DNA of 64,000 bases, taken from Roseibium salinum (lineage in GTDB: Bacteria; Pseudomonadota; Alphaproteobacteria; Rhizobiales; Stappiaceae). The position numbers and the translations under genes were made by a program. The DNA lies in NCBI RefSeq assembly GCF_026240905.1, contig NZ_JAPEVI010000002.1:124001-188000 (forward strand). The letters are read 5' to 3'. Each line of letters starts with the position of its first letter. The first letter of the stretch is position 1. Under the pieces are notes generated by a model that had not been told where the DNA came from, did not search any database, and was given only the letters and a program-made list of their open reading frames with translations. Shown in pieces: positions 35,119 through 44,084 of the stretch.

Positions 35119-36189
35119 TTAGTCGACAACGATGAACTCGATCCGGCGGTTGCGGCGTTTGCCGTCGTTGGTTGTGTTGGGGGCGACGGGGCGCGTTTCG
35201 CCATAGCCGACGCTCTTGACCCGGTCTCCAGGCACCTGCTTCGAGGTCAGGAAGTTCGTGACCGCGGCCGCGCGAAGCTCCGACAGGCGCATATTGCCTT
35301 CTGCGCTGCCGTCGCTGTCGGTATGGCCACCGACCTCGATGACGAGACCCGGGCAGCGGGAGATGATGTCGACAAGACTGTTCAGGAGCGGTTCGCTGCG
35401 TGCGTCAAGGCTTGCGCTGCCGCTCGGGAAATAGATGTTGTCGGTCCGCGACAGGATCTCGAACCGGCCCTTGCAGGCGTCAACATCGAAGTTTCCTTCC
35501 GGCTCCAGCGCCTTGGCCGCGGCCACCTGCGGCGCAGCGGATGCGACTTCAATTCCGTCCTTGTCTTCGCCGTTGCGGGCAAAAACGAAGTCGAAGGAAA
35601 CGGTCGCCGATGGCACGATCACCACATTCGCCGCTTCCTCGAGTTTCTTGATCCCGCCGTCGAGCCCGAAGTCGGACGCGGCCACGGAAATCGGCGCCGT
35701 CGTCGAAACGGCGACAAGGTCGTCGCTCATGAGCGTAACGGCGATTTCCGTTTCAACCGTCTTGGAAACGCCATGCAGGTCCAGATCGAAAGTGAGCGGA
35801 ATGATCTTGCGCCTGAGGGACGGCAGATCCGCCAGCTGCGACTGATCGATCTTCGTGCTGATGACCGCTTCGGGATACTGGAACGTTTCGAAGAACAGGA
35901 ACCGCATGCGCACATTGCGGAGGTCTATTTTCGTGTCGACGGAGTCGAGAAAGACACGGACCGTCGCGGCACCCGTCTCGTCGATCGCGCCCTCGAACTC
36001 GGCGAAACCGCTCGATTCCACCTTGGTGAGGTTCTTGACCGATTGAAAGCGGAGTGAAGACGCCTCGCGCTGAAGCGTCCATCCGTCGCCGAAGATGGAA
36101 TCCTGAGCCTTTACGGGCGGGGACAGCAACAGCAGGACCGGAAGAATTGCGGACAGCAACGCCGGCAAAGCGAACCGCGGAAACGACAT
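35119..36189 (-). CDS. YceI-OmpA fusion lipocalin/peptidoglycan-binding protein
   Basis: 356 residues. Signal peptide residues 1-29 (cleavage after VKAQ). Residues about 35-225 resemble the YceI lipocalin-like domain (LRFQSVKNLTKVESSGFAEFEGAI; RKIIPLTFDLDLHGVSKTVET; SDFGLDGG), which binds isoprenoid or other lipids. Residues about 245-356 are an OmpA C-terminal domain (IYFPSGSASLDARSEPLL; VEVGGHTDSDGSAEGN-like; NRRIEF) that binds peptidoglycan. Two adjacent ATGs follow AAGGAG; the second (36189) has 6-bp spacing. It is first in an operon with the caspase-like gene. Confidence 0.88.
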   Translation of the reverse strand: MSFPRFALPALLSAILPVLLLLSPPVKAQDSIFGDGWTLQREASSLRFQSVKNLTKVESSGFAEFEGAIDETGAATVRVFLDSVDTKIDLRNVRMRFLFFETFQYPEAVISTKIDQSQLADLPSLRRKIIPLTFDLDLHGVSKTVETEIAVTLMSDDLVAVSTTAPISVAASDFGLDGGIKKLEEAANVVIVPSATVSFDFVFARNGEDKDGIEVASAAPQVAAAKALEPEGNFDVDACKGRFEILSRTDNIYFPSGSASLDARSEPLLNSLVDIISRCPGLVIEVGGHTDSDGSAEGNMRLSELRAAAVTNFLTSKQVPGDRVKSVGYGETRPVAPNTTNDGKRRNRRIEFIVVD

Positions 36190-36410
36190 CATCCACTCCT
36201 TCCTGCACCGCACGCACCTGCGCGGCCTCGACACCAACCCATGTCGGGCTTGAGTGTACTGAGTTATAGATGCGATGCAACTTTGCGCAACCACTTGCTT
36301 GCGCCATCCACCGGCATCGGACCGGAAATTTCCCCGGCGATCCAACCGGACTGTTCCGGCCTTTAATGTTCGTACCAGCCTCCTCGGGGATCATCGGGAT
36401 ATGCGGAGCG

Positions 36411-37601
36411 CTACGACGGCGCCCTCTTCTGAAGAAGGGCGAGCGTGTGGCGGGCGATCATCAGCTCCTCGTCGGTTGGAACAACGTAGAGGGCGACCCG
36501 GCTCGCCGGCGTTGAAATACAGGTCTCGCCAGCGGTATTGGCTGCGCCGTCGAACTCCGCGCCGAGCCACGCGAGCCGTTCGGCAATCCGGGCGCGTATC
36601 ACCGCTGAATTCTCCCCCACGCCTGCCGTGAAGACGAAGGCGTCGAGCCCGCCGAGCGCGGCGGCGAGTTGCCCCGCATGAAGCGCGCAGCGGTGAACGA
36701 AATGGTCTATCGCGAACGAGGCGCGCGGATCGTCGCTTTCCAGCAGGTCCCGCATGTCGTTGGAAATGCCGGAAAGACCCTTCAGTCCCGACTGCCGATA
36801 AAGCAGGTCCGAGACCTCCTGCGTGCTCATGCCGCGCTGCTCGATCAGGTAGAGCACGACACCGGGATCAAGCTGACCGGAGCGGGTGCCCATGGGCAGG
36901 CCGTCAAGCGCCGTGAGGCCCATGGTGCTCTCCACGCTCTGGCCGTTTTTCATCGCGCACATGGAGGCGCCGCTGCCCAGGTGGGCGACGATGACGCGGC
37001 CGCCGACAATGTCGGGTGCAACATCGCGCAGGCGTTCGGCAATATATTCGTACGAGAGGCCGTGAAAGCCGTAGCGGCGCACGCCCTCGTCGTAGAACGC
37101 AAAGGGCAGGGCGTAGCAGTCCGTGTGCGGGGCATGATCACGATGGAAGGCCGTGTCGAAGCAGGCGACCTGCGGTACGGCGGGATCGATCTCCATCGCC
37201 ATGCGGATCGGCGCAAGGTTGTTCGGCTGGTGGAGCGGCGCAAGGTCCTGGAAGCTGGCGAGCCTTGCCAGCACGTCCTCGTCAATACGCACCGGCGCGG
37301 CATAATCCGGCCCGCCGTGTACGACCCGGTGGCCTATCGCGTAAAGGTCAGACTCCCCGACCGACCGCAACCATGCTTCCGTTTCGCTAATGGCGGCGGG
37401 TAGATCCGGAATCTCCGCGGGCTCATAGGTCCGATCGACTGTCGCGATCCCCTCGGCGTCGAAGACGCGCAGGCGCGGGCGCACGCTGATGCCGTCGATC
37501 TGGCCACGGAACTTTCGGGCAAGTGACCGACCGTCGAGCGTGAAGATCTGAAACTTCAGGCTCGACGAACCGGCATTTATGACGAGAAGCGCGTCCGTCA
37601 T
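36411..37601 (-). CDS. ackA: Acetate kinase
   Basis: 396 residues. N-terminal [13 protein letters not shown] (8-20) and the second family signature around VVHGGPDY (about 93-100); DTAFH (about 148), [11 protein letters not shown] (about 178), [23 protein letters not shown] (about 207-229) and [13 protein letters not shown] (about 323) are all present. It interconverts acetate plus ATP and acetyl phosphate. No phosphotransacetylase or phosphoketolase gene is nearby. The ATG lacks a ribosome site and overlaps the stop of a 28-codon upstream ORF, so its translation is probably coupled to that ORF. Confidence 0.95.
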   Translation of the reverse strand: MTDALLVINAGSSSLKFQIFTLDGRSLARKFRGQIDGISVRPRLRVFDAEGIATVDRTYEPAEIPDLPAAISETEAWLRSVGESDLYAIGHRVVHGGPDYAAPVRIDEDVLARLASFQDLAPLHQPNNLAPIRMAMEIDPAVPQVACFDTAFHRDHAPHTDCYALPFAFYDEGVRRYGFHGLSYEYIAERLRDVAPDIVGGRVIVAHLGSGASMCAMKNGQSVESTMGLTALDGLPMGTRSGQLDPGVVLYLIEQRGMSTQEVSDLLYRQSGLKGLSGISNDMRDLLESDDPRASFAIDHFVHRCALHAGQLAAALGGLDAFVFTAGVGENSAVIRARIAERLAWLGAEFDGAANTAGETCISTPASRVALYVVPTDEELMIARHTLALLQKRAPS

Positions 37602-37684
37602 GGCGCCACGCCCGTCGTCCGGTTCTTGCGATCGGCGGGAGTGGCCGCCCTGGTCTCTGCCGGTTTCTGGTACTTCCTGCTCAT
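37598..37684 (-). CDS. 28-residue small ORF coupled to ackA
   Basis: The peptide begins [20 protein letters not shown] and ends TTGVAP. It has an excellent ribosome site, GGAGG five bases before its ATG at 37684, and its TGA overlaps the ackA ATG (ATGA at 37601-37598). It is basic, with no hydrophobic segment. The arrangement suggests either a conserved small protein or a leader whose translation delivers ribosomes to ackA. I do not recognise a family. Confidence 0.65.
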   Translation of the reverse strand: MSRKYQKPAETRAATPADRKNRTTGVAP

Positions 37685-37859
37685 GCTGACCTCCGAAGGC
37701 AAGGAAAGACGGGTGGGCTCGGTACCCTCGTCATGACATCCGGGCCGGTGTCACCCGACTGTAGGCGTAAAAGGCCTCACAACGCGACGCGTTCCAAAGG
37801 ACCTGGTGCTTCCACGCAAGGAAACGGGCAAGAGTGCATATCGCGGTTTCATAACCGTT

Positions 37860-37888
37860 TTGACAAGTATTGCGCGCCCGAATTCATT
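37860..37888 (+). promoter_or_regulatory. Possible sigma-70-type promoter for the alpha/beta hydrolase
   Basis: TTGACA (37860-37865), 17 bp, TTCATT (37883-37888). The -35 is perfect and the -10 poor. The leader to the ATG at 37945 would be about 50 bases. Confidence 0.4.
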
Positions 37889-37944
37889 TGTTACGCCTTT
37901 CGATTGCACCTCATAGTGTCTTTCTTGCAGGAGGGGGAGACGTC

Positions 37945-38799
37945 ATGTCCGAACAGACCGGAATCGTTCTGGTTCATGGTGCCTGGCATTCAGGCAGCAC
38001 CTGGTCCGAAGTTGCGCCGCTGTTGAGAGACAAGGGCTTCGACGTGGTCGCCGTCGATCTTCCCGGGGCTGGACCGAATGCCAGCCGTCCCGCTTCCTTC
38101 TCGAAGCGGCCGCTGGAGTCTGCGGTGTTCGCGACGGAACCTTCACCCAATGCCGGCGTCGGGCAGGAGGAGCGCACCCAGGCCTTCATCGACGCCGTGC
38201 GTGCGTCGAGCGAGCGCACCGGCAAAAAGGTCGTCCTGGCCGGGCATTCCCTCGGTGGCATCACGGTCTCACCGGTCGTGGAAGCCGTCCCAGAGCTTAT
38301 TCATGCAGTCGTCTACGTAACCGCGTTCATGCTCGCGCCGGGACTGCCGGCCATCGCCATGATCCAGGATGCCACGATGGCCGACGCAATCGTGCCGCAG
38401 CTTTTTCTTGCCGACCCGCAAACCGTCGGCGCCTTGCGCATCGATGTGGCATCAACGGATCCCGAGTACAGGCAAAAGCTGAAAGAAGCCTTCTATGGCG
38501 ACCTGACGGAGAGCCAGTTCGAGGCGGCGCTGGCCGGGCTACATCCGGACGAGCCGGTCCAGGTGGCAATCGTGCCCTCGCCGGTCACTCCCGAGCGCTT
38601 CGCGACCGTGCCGCGCCACTATGTCCGCTGTACACAGGACCGGGCGATCACGCTGGCCGGCCAGGACAAGATGATCGCCGACATGGACGCAGCGCTCGGC
38701 GGAAAAACGATCGTCCACACGCTGAACGCGAGCCATTCGCCGTTCTATTCCGCCCCGGATGCCCTCTCGGACATCCTCAGCCGGATTGCGGGGACGTAA
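37945..38799 (+). CDS. Alpha/beta hydrolase
   Basis: 284 residues, no signal peptide. The oxyanion segment LVHGAWHSGSTW (about 8-19), nucleophile elbow AGHSLGG (about 103-109) and a catalytic His near the C-terminus (NASHSPFYSAPDAL) define the fold. It resembles the plant methylesterase/EstC-like branch of small cytoplasmic esterases. The ATG at 37945 follows GGAGGGGGAGACGTC. It is a single-gene unit; the substrate is unknown. Confidence 0.9.
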   Translation: MSEQTGIVLVHGAWHSGSTWSEVAPLLRDKGFDVVAVDLPGAGPNASRPASFSKRPLESAVFATEPSPNAGVGQEERTQAFIDAVRASSERTGKKVVLAGHSLGGITVSPVVEAVPELIHAVVYVTAFMLAPGLPAIAMIQDATMADAIVPQLFLADPQTVGALRIDVASTDPEYRQKLKEAFYGDLTESQFEAALAGLHPDEPVQVAIVPSPVTPERFATVPRHYVRCTQDRAITLAGQDKMIADMDAALGGKTIVHTLNASHSPFYSAPDALSDILSRIAGT

Positions 38800-38878
38800 G
38801 GGGGACATCAGGCCCCTGCAGGCCGACGCACCGGAGGCGGGCGGCGAGCCTTGCGTCCCTCCGGAATGGAAGTCGGGA

Positions 38879-39901
38879 TCAGCCTTTGGGCCAGTACCGC
38901 ACGCTGAACTCGCCGCCATCGGCGCGGGCGCTTGCCGTCACCGGACGGCCGCTGGCAGAGAAGCCGGCGAATTCGTAATAGACATCGAAATCCTGCATCA
39001 GGCTGCGCAACACCTGTGCGGCACGGAAGCCTTCCAGTTCCTCGCGCAAGAGCCCACGAACGGCAACGGGCACCTGGTCCATGGAGATCGCATGGGAGAT
39101 CGATTCAATGTGTCCGTTGGGCCGGACATCGACCTCAACACGCCGGCCGCTGTCGCGGCTGATACCCGCGATCTCAATGACCCGCTGACCATTTTCGATT
39201 TCAAAGTTATAGGTGCGGAAGTTCGCCTCCGGAACCGCGTAACGGGCCGAGCGCAAGGCAATGCGCGCCTGCCGCAAGCGGCGTTCGCCGAGCGCATCGC
39301 GGTCCATGGCATGACGCCGGGCACGGGCCTCGGCCGCGTCGGATTGCCTCTCCTGGGTTTCGATTGCATCGGCGCTCTTCGAACGGTCCGGCACCAGTGT
39401 GCCGCGGTGGAAGGGAGCACCCTCTTCCGGACCGTCCCAGGCTGCGGCAGGTCCTTGGTCTGCCGAGAATTCACGCGAATCCTCGCCCTCCTGGCTTCGG
39501 GTCTGGCGCTCCTCCGCCATGCCCGAGGCACCGTTATCGGAACGTGTATCCTGTGCACTGTCCTGGTACGCCCCGTTCAGTCCGGGCTCTCCGACGCCAT
39601 GGACGGCGCTCTCGGGATAACCGGAAGGATATGGAGTATTGCCCGGCCCCAGGTCGTCGTCCGAGACGTCCTGAGCCGGGAAGGGGATTTCGGCCGGCCA
39701 TGACGAATTGTCGACCATGGACGGCGGCACGGGTCGCTCGACGATCGCATCGCCCTGGTTCTGCTGATTGGTTCCAGACTGCGCTTGGGCCTGCCCGCCC
39801 GTGCGTCCGTCGTCCAGCTCGCCGATGTCTCGCTCCTGGCCGAGCGATGCCGTCGCGCTCAGCAGCAAGACGCTTGTGCCTACTGCAAGTATACGTCTCA
39901 T
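38879..39901 (-). CDS. Secreted protein of unknown function
   Basis: 340 residues. Signal peptide about 1-21 (cleavage after SLG), a long low-complexity, Gly/Ser/Gln/Asp-rich middle (about 25-185) likely disordered, a short charged helical part (RQSDAAEARARRHAMDRDALGERRLRQARI), and a C-terminal alpha/beta part (about 225-335) where two PepSY-like strands and helices can be guessed (FEIENGQRVIEIAGISRDSGRRVEVDV). I do not recognise a named family. It follows the EF-hand gene on the same strand after about 195 bp that hold a hairpin, so it probably has its own promoter. Confidence 0.75.
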   Translation of the reverse strand: MRRILAVGTSVLLLSATASLGQERDIGELDDGRTGGQAQAQSGTNQQNQGDAIVERPVPPSMVDNSSWPAEIPFPAQDVSDDDLGPGNTPYPSGYPESAVHGVGEPGLNGAYQDSAQDTRSDNGASGMAEERQTRSQEGEDSREFSADQGPAAAWDGPEEGAPFHRGTLVPDRSKSADAIETQERQSDAAEARARRHAMDRDALGERRLRQARIALRSARYAVPEANFRTYNFEIENGQRVIEIAGISRDSGRRVEVDVRPNGHIESISHAISMDQVPVAVRGLLREELEGFRAAQVLRSLMQDFDVYYEFAGFSASGRPVTASARADGGEFSVRYWPKG

Positions 39902-40049
39902 GGGGTTTTCCTTTCCGGCGCACCGTGAATTGCCCGGCGCGCCCGTCTTTTGTCTTTCGCAAACCAGCTCCGTGAGTGCTGATGACCTGCTCCCGAAAAA
40001 CGGGCGAGATCGGCGATACTCACGTGAACTGGCGCTCCCATCGGAGTGT

Positions 40050-40075
40050 GGAACCCGGTCACGGGACCGGGTTCC
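40050..40075 (-). terminator. Hairpin after the EF-hand gene
   Basis: GGAACCCGGTC (40050-40060) pairs perfectly with GACCGGGTTCC (40065-40075) around a 4-base loop, 20 bp after the EF-hand stop codon. No T run; a terminator or 3'-end stabiliser. Confidence 0.55.
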
Positions 40076-40095
40076 TTGCTAGCCCCGAGGGGGTG

Positions 40096-40956
40096 TTACA
40101 TGGTGCCGAAACGGTAGATGTAGACCGGAATGCCGTCACCCGAATCCGAGGCGGTTTCGCTCGTCGACGCGGTGCCTTCAGCGCCCGCTTCGCCCTGGCT
40201 CTTGGTCGATCCGGTCGTCAACTGGTCGTCCAGCATCTGCTGGCGAGCCGTCCGGTATTCTTCCTGAGTAATCGAGCCGGTGCCATCGCCGTCGATCTCT
40301 TTGAACTGCGCATTCGCCCAATCCTCGTCCCGCTTGATTTTCGGCGACCGCTCGGACCACTCCTGCGTGGTGATGGTATCGTCATTGTTCTGATCAAGAG
40401 CGCTGAAGGTCAGAGCAGAACGGCCGGCCGCCTCGTCTTCGGACATGTTCTTGAGCGTCGACTGATCCTGCCCCTCTTCGGGCGTCAGGAAAACGTAGCG
40501 GCGCAACACCACAAACGCATCTTCGCCGGCACTGCCGGCTTCAGTGTCCTGGAAAGCCTGCTCGGCGCTTTTCCGGAACTCTTCGCGGTTGATCTTTGTA
40601 TCCTTATCGGTATCGGCTTCGGCGAAGTTCTGCTTGTCGCGGTCGGCTTCGGCTGCCGCCTGCTGGTCAATGCTGCCCATGCAGGTAATCCATTCGACCT
40701 TGGTGATTTCGCCGTTTCCGTCCGAGTCGATCTGCCCGAACTGGTTCTCAATTGCAGTGCTGGCCTCTTGCTTGGATACGGTACCGTCGCTGTTGCCATC
40801 GACTTTCGACCACGGTTTGTCGCAATAGCTCGCCTGCGCGCCGGCCTGCGTGTTGGACGCCGTCTCTCCCGACTGATCGTTGTTCTGTGCATTGGCGGCG
40901 AAAGCGAAGCAGCTCAAGGCCGCGGCAATCGCGGTGGTTCGACGAAGATATTTCAT
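40096..40956 (-). CDS. Secreted five-EF-hand calcium-binding protein
   Basis: 286 residues. Signal peptide 1-23 (cleavage after ANA). Five EF-hand loops can be read: DGNSDGTVSKQE (53-64), DSDGNGEITKVE (77-88), DTDKDTKINREE (115-126), DQNNDDTITTQE (188-199) and DGDGTGSITQEE (222-233); loops 3 and 4 lack the central glycine. A Ser/Thr/Gly/Glu-rich tail follows. The ATG at 40956 follows AAGGGAGACGAACA. It probably binds calcium in the periplasm or outside the cell. A GGAAC-N16-GGTT promoter lies about 50 bp upstream, suggesting general-stress expression. Confidence 0.88.
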   Translation of the reverse strand: MKYLRRTTAIAAALSCFAFAANAQNNDQSGETASNTQAGAQASYCDKPWSKVDGNSDGTVSKQEASTAIENQFGQIDSDGNGEITKVEWITCMGSIDQQAAAEADRDKQNFAEADTDKDTKINREEFRKSAEQAFQDTEAGSAGEDAFVVLRRYVFLTPEEGQDQSTLKNMSEDEAAGRSALTFSALDQNNDDTITTQEWSERSPKIKRDEDWANAQFKEIDGDGTGSITQEEYRTARQQMLDDQLTTGSTKSQGEAGAEGTASTSETASDSGDGIPVYIYRFGTM

Positions 40957-41007
40957 TGTTCGTCTCCCTTGTCTGGTTGTCGGTAGGGAGCGTCGGCTCC
41001 CTTGGGG

Positions 41008-41034
41008 CCAACCACGACGCGCTTGATGGGTTCC
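41008..41034 (-). promoter_or_regulatory. Candidate EcfG-type promoter for the EF-hand gene
   Basis: On the minus strand GGAAC (41034-41030), 16 bp, GGTT (41013-41010). The same GGAAC-N16-GGTT form as at 18485, 19086 and 19660. Confidence 0.52.
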
Positions 41035-41154
41035 GAAAAATTCCCGGAACCGCCGCTGCCTCGTGCCCGCACGAACGCGTCCCTCTGCCTGTGTCCGCCG
41101 ACCGTACGGATGCGGTCGGACACGCCGCTTCACATCCCCCGCAATGGAGAGATT

Positions 41155-41246
41155 GAAATAAATTTCAGAAAAAGAAATAAATACCAAATCTGTTTGACGC
41201 TCCTGTCGGGCGCCGTTTAAGACTGACCTGCCTGGGATAAATACCA
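41155..41246 (+). promoter_or_regulatory. AT-rich repeats upstream of the sugar/polyol operon
   Basis: GAAATAAAT occurs at 41155-41163 and 41174-41182 (19 bp apart), and ATAAATACCA occurs at 41177-41186 and 41237-41246 (60 bp apart). A GAAAT-AA-ATTTC dyad spans 41155-41166. A weak TTGACG-N17-TTAAGA promoter could lie at 41194-41222. These could be sites for the SorC-family regulator encoded in the operon; no other gene lies between 40957 and 41427. Confidence 0.35.
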
Positions 41247-41427
41247 GCGCATGGAATATCTTGCAGGCCAGCCTTGTTTCTGAAAGGCTGGATCGCAGGA
41301 CCGGAGGAGGAGAGGGCACCCGGCACTCGGGAGAATGAGATCTGGTTGCTCTGGTTTATTGAAATCGAGCCGTATAGCTGCGTTCAGGTGAGGCCATCTG
41401 GGAGCAGGGTGCTCAAGGGAGGAAACT

Positions 41428-42444
41428 ATGGGCGTTTCTAAGTTGAAGGGCGCACTGCTGTGCGCCGTCGTGTCCGCCGCTTCGCTGTCAGCTCTGCCGT
41501 CCAAGGCGGAAGGGCTGAAATGCGAGCCGGGCGAAACCTATATCATGAATGTCATGGTGTCGGGCCACCCTTACTGGGTTCCGGTCTACCAGGGCTTCAA
41601 ACAGGCCGCCGAGGCTTTCGGCTGCGAGACGGTTTTCTCCGGTACGCCGGACTACGACATCTCCAAGCAGATCGCGTCCTTCGAGCAGGACATGGTAAAA
41701 CAGCCGGCCGGTGTCCTCTTGCACCCGATGCAGTCCGATCCGTTCATCGAACCGATCAACCGGGCAATCGAAAGCGGCACGCAGATCGTGACCTTTGCGG
41801 CCGATTCCCCGAAATCCAATCGCACCGCCTACATCACGTCCGACAACCTGGCCGAGGCAAAGTTCGCGGCTGAGGAAATCGTCAAACAAATCGGCGAAAG
41901 CGGCGAGTACGCGGTTCTGGAGAACCCGGGTCAGTCCAACCACGACCTGCGCGTGACTTCGCTGATCTCCTATATGGAAGACAATTATCCGGACATGAAG
42001 CTGGTGGGCCGCCAGGCAACCAACCAGGACAGCAACGCCGCCTATCGCGCAACCGCCTCCATCCTCCAGGCCAACCCGAACCTCGGTGCGCTCTGGATCC
42101 CGGAAGCAGGCTCCGCGGAAGGTGCCGTCGCCGCTGTTCTGGAGGCGGAGGCCGACGTCCTCATCATGCATGCGGACATCACCCCGACCACGCTGGAACA
42201 CATCAAGGCCGGCAACATCCACATGGCGCTGAACCCGAACCAGGGCATGCAGGGTTTCATGGGCTTCATGGCGACCTTCCTCGCCGCGCATTCGGACGTC
42301 TTCGATCCGTTCAACGACTACAAGGTGTCCGGCTACAACCCGGTCCAGATCCCTTACGTCGACAACGGCTTCGCGGTGATCACCAAGGAGAATGCCGACA
42401 GCTTCGATCTGAACGCCTACATGGAAGGCCGCGATCCCAGCTGA
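41428..42444 (+). CDS. Sugar/polyol ABC transporter substrate-binding protein (RbsB/LsrB type)
   Basis: 338 residues. Signal peptide about 1-27 (cleavage near SKA), then a two-lobed periplasmic binding domain: MVSGHPYWVPVYQGFKQAAEAFG, DISKQIASFEQDMVKQPAGVLLHPM, PNQGMQGFMGFMATFLA. The ATG at 41428 follows GGGAGGAAACT. It opens an operon of at least eleven genes (41.4-54.7 kb). The ligand cannot be read; operon content suggests a polyol, a sugar, or a glycosylated derivative. Confidence 0.92.
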   Translation: MGVSKLKGALLCAVVSAASLSALPSKAEGLKCEPGETYIMNVMVSGHPYWVPVYQGFKQAAEAFGCETVFSGTPDYDISKQIASFEQDMVKQPAGVLLHPMQSDPFIEPINRAIESGTQIVTFAADSPKSNRTAYITSDNLAEAKFAAEEIVKQIGESGEYAVLENPGQSNHDLRVTSLISYMEDNYPDMKLVGRQATNQDSNAAYRATASILQANPNLGALWIPEAGSAEGAVAAVLEAEADVLIMHADITPTTLEHIKAGNIHMALNPNQGMQGFMGFMATFLAAHSDVFDPFNDYKVSGYNPVQIPYVDNGFAVITKENADSFDLNAYMEGRDPS

Positions 42445-42478
42445 TCTGAAGTTGGAGCGATGTGATCGCGCCGACGAA

Positions 42479-42513
42479 CGGGCTGCCTGAACGGCCTGCG
42501 TGCAGGCAGCCCG
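42479..42513 (+). other. Intercistronic RNA hairpin after binding-protein gene
   Basis: CGGGCTGCCTG (42479-42489) pairs perfectly with CAGGCAGCCCG (42503-42513), in the 87-bp gap before the ATPase, without a T run. Third example in this window of a hairpin directly behind a binding-protein gene. Confidence 0.62.
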
Positions 42514-42531
42514 CAAATTCCGGAATTCAAT

Positions 42532-44070
42532 GTGCAAAGTAGCTCCGTCATGACCGACGACCCGATCCTCACGATTTCCAGGCTGAGCAAGTCCTTCGGG
42601 CCTATCCACGCGCTCAGGGAAATCGATTTCGAGCTTCGCAAGGGCGAGATCCATGCAGTTGCGGGTGAAAACGGCGCTGGCAAGTCGACACTCATGAATG
42701 TCATCGACGGCATTCTGCAGCCCGACAGCGGCGAAATCCTGTTTGACGGCAAACCGGTCCGCATCAGTTCTCCGGCAATGGCGCAGAAACTGGGGATCTG
42801 TTTCGTTCATCAGGAAATCGCTCTGTGTCCTGACATATCGGTCGCCGAGAACATTTTCATGGCGGCAACCAATTCCAGCCGTTCCTTTCTGATGGACTAC
42901 GCCGCGCTGGAGAGAAAGGCCGCGAGCATTCTGAGCGAGCTCGGCTCGATCCCGCCGGCTGCGCTCGTCCGAACCCTGTCGATCTCCCAGCAGCAACTGG
43001 TCGAGATCGCCAAGGCGCTGACGCTCGACTGCCGGGTGTTGATCCTGGACGAGCCCACGGCCGCCCTGACCGAGAAGGAGGCGCAGACCCTTTTCGGCAT
43101 CATGCGGCGCCTGGCCGCCAAAGGCATTTCGATCATCTACATCTCCCACCGCATGGTCGAAATCTTCGACAATTGCGACCGCGTTTCCGTTTTCAGGGAC
43201 GGCCGCTACATCACGACCCGCAACGTCGCCGACATTCAACCTTCCGATGTGGTCAACGCCATGGTCGGCAGGGTCATCGACGAGCTGTATCCCAAGAAGC
43301 AGGCCGAAGCGGAAAAGTCGGACGACGTCATTCTGGAGGTACGCAACCTGTGTGAACGGACCGGGTTCGAAGACATCTCCTTCGACCTGAAGAAAGGCGA
43401 GATTCTCGGCATTGCCGGCCTGATCGGGGCGGGACGCAGCGAGATCGTCAAGGGCATCTGCCGCCTGGAGGGCGAGGTGACCGGCGACGTCCGGCTGAAC
43501 GGCCGCCCGCTGAACCTCAAGTCCTACAAGGACAGCATTGCCGAGGGCGTCGTTTATCTGTCCGAAGACCGCAAGGGGGACGGCGTGTTCCTGGAAATGC
43601 CGATCGCGGCGAACATCTCGGCACTCAAGCTGGAACAGGTCGCCAACGGGCTCGGCCTGATCCAGCGGAGCAGGGAGGAAAGACAGGCGAAGGAGCTGGG
43701 CGAGCGGCTCAACCTGAAATGCGGGTCGCTTGCCGATCCCGTTTCGTCGCTTTCCGGCGGCAACCAGCAGAAGGTCGCCATTGCCAAGATGCTCTCCATC
43801 AATCCGAAGCTGATCTTCCTGGATGAGCCGACGCGGGGAGTGGACGTGGGGGCCAAGGCGGAGATCCACCGGATCCTGCGCAACCTCGTGCGAACCGGTG
43901 TCGGCATCGTGGTTATCTCCTCGGAACTGCCGGAACTGATCGGCGTCTGCGACCGGGTTCTCGTGATCCGCGAAGGCACGATCGCCGGCGAGGTGAGCGG
44001 CGCACAGATGACGGAAGAAAACATAATGCACCTGGCGTCGTTCGGCGGCGCTTCGGCGGCAAGACACTGA
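42532..44070 (+). CDS. Ribose-type ABC transporter ATP-binding protein, two domains
   Basis: 512 residues from a GTG at 42532, or 506 from the ATG at 42550; neither has a strong ribosome site. First domain: Walker [10 protein letters not shown], signature [19 protein letters not shown]. Second domain: [26 protein letters not shown]. Typical RbsA/LsrA/XylG protein. It powers the importer with the flanking binding protein and permease; only one permease gene follows, so the channel is presumably a homodimer. Confidence 0.93.
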   Translation: MQSSSVMTDDPILTISRLSKSFGPIHALREIDFELRKGEIHAVAGENGAGKSTLMNVIDGILQPDSGEILFDGKPVRISSPAMAQKLGICFVHQEIALCPDISVAENIFMAATNSSRSFLMDYAALERKAASILSELGSIPPAALVRTLSISQQQLVEIAKALTLDCRVLILDEPTAALTEKEAQTLFGIMRRLAAKGISIIYISHRMVEIFDNCDRVSVFRDGRYITTRNVADIQPSDVVNAMVGRVIDELYPKKQAEAEKSDDVILEVRNLCERTGFEDISFDLKKGEILGIAGLIGAGRSEIVKGICRLEGEVTGDVRLNGRPLNLKSYKDSIAEGVVYLSEDRKGDGVFLEMPIAANISALKLEQVANGLGLIQRSREERQAKELGERLNLKCGSLADPVSSLSGGNQQKVAIAKMLSINPKLIFLDEPTRGVDVGAKAEIHRILRNLVRTGVGIVVISSELPELIGVCDRVLVIREGTIAGEVSGAQMTEENIMHLASFGGASAARH

Positions 44071-44084
44071 TTGTGGGGGAAATC

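Noticed and set aside
37778..37805. GGAAC-N18-TT on the minus strand upstream of the small ORF before ackA.
   Set aside because: The -10 reads CCTT instead of GGTT or CGTT, so it is not counted with the five EcfG-type sites.
41488..44067. An 859-codon open frame on the minus strand opposite the binding-protein and ATPase genes.
   Set aside because: It mirrors the codon pattern of two well-supported plus-strand ABC genes, has no ribosome site or recognisable domain, and is explained by the high GC content.
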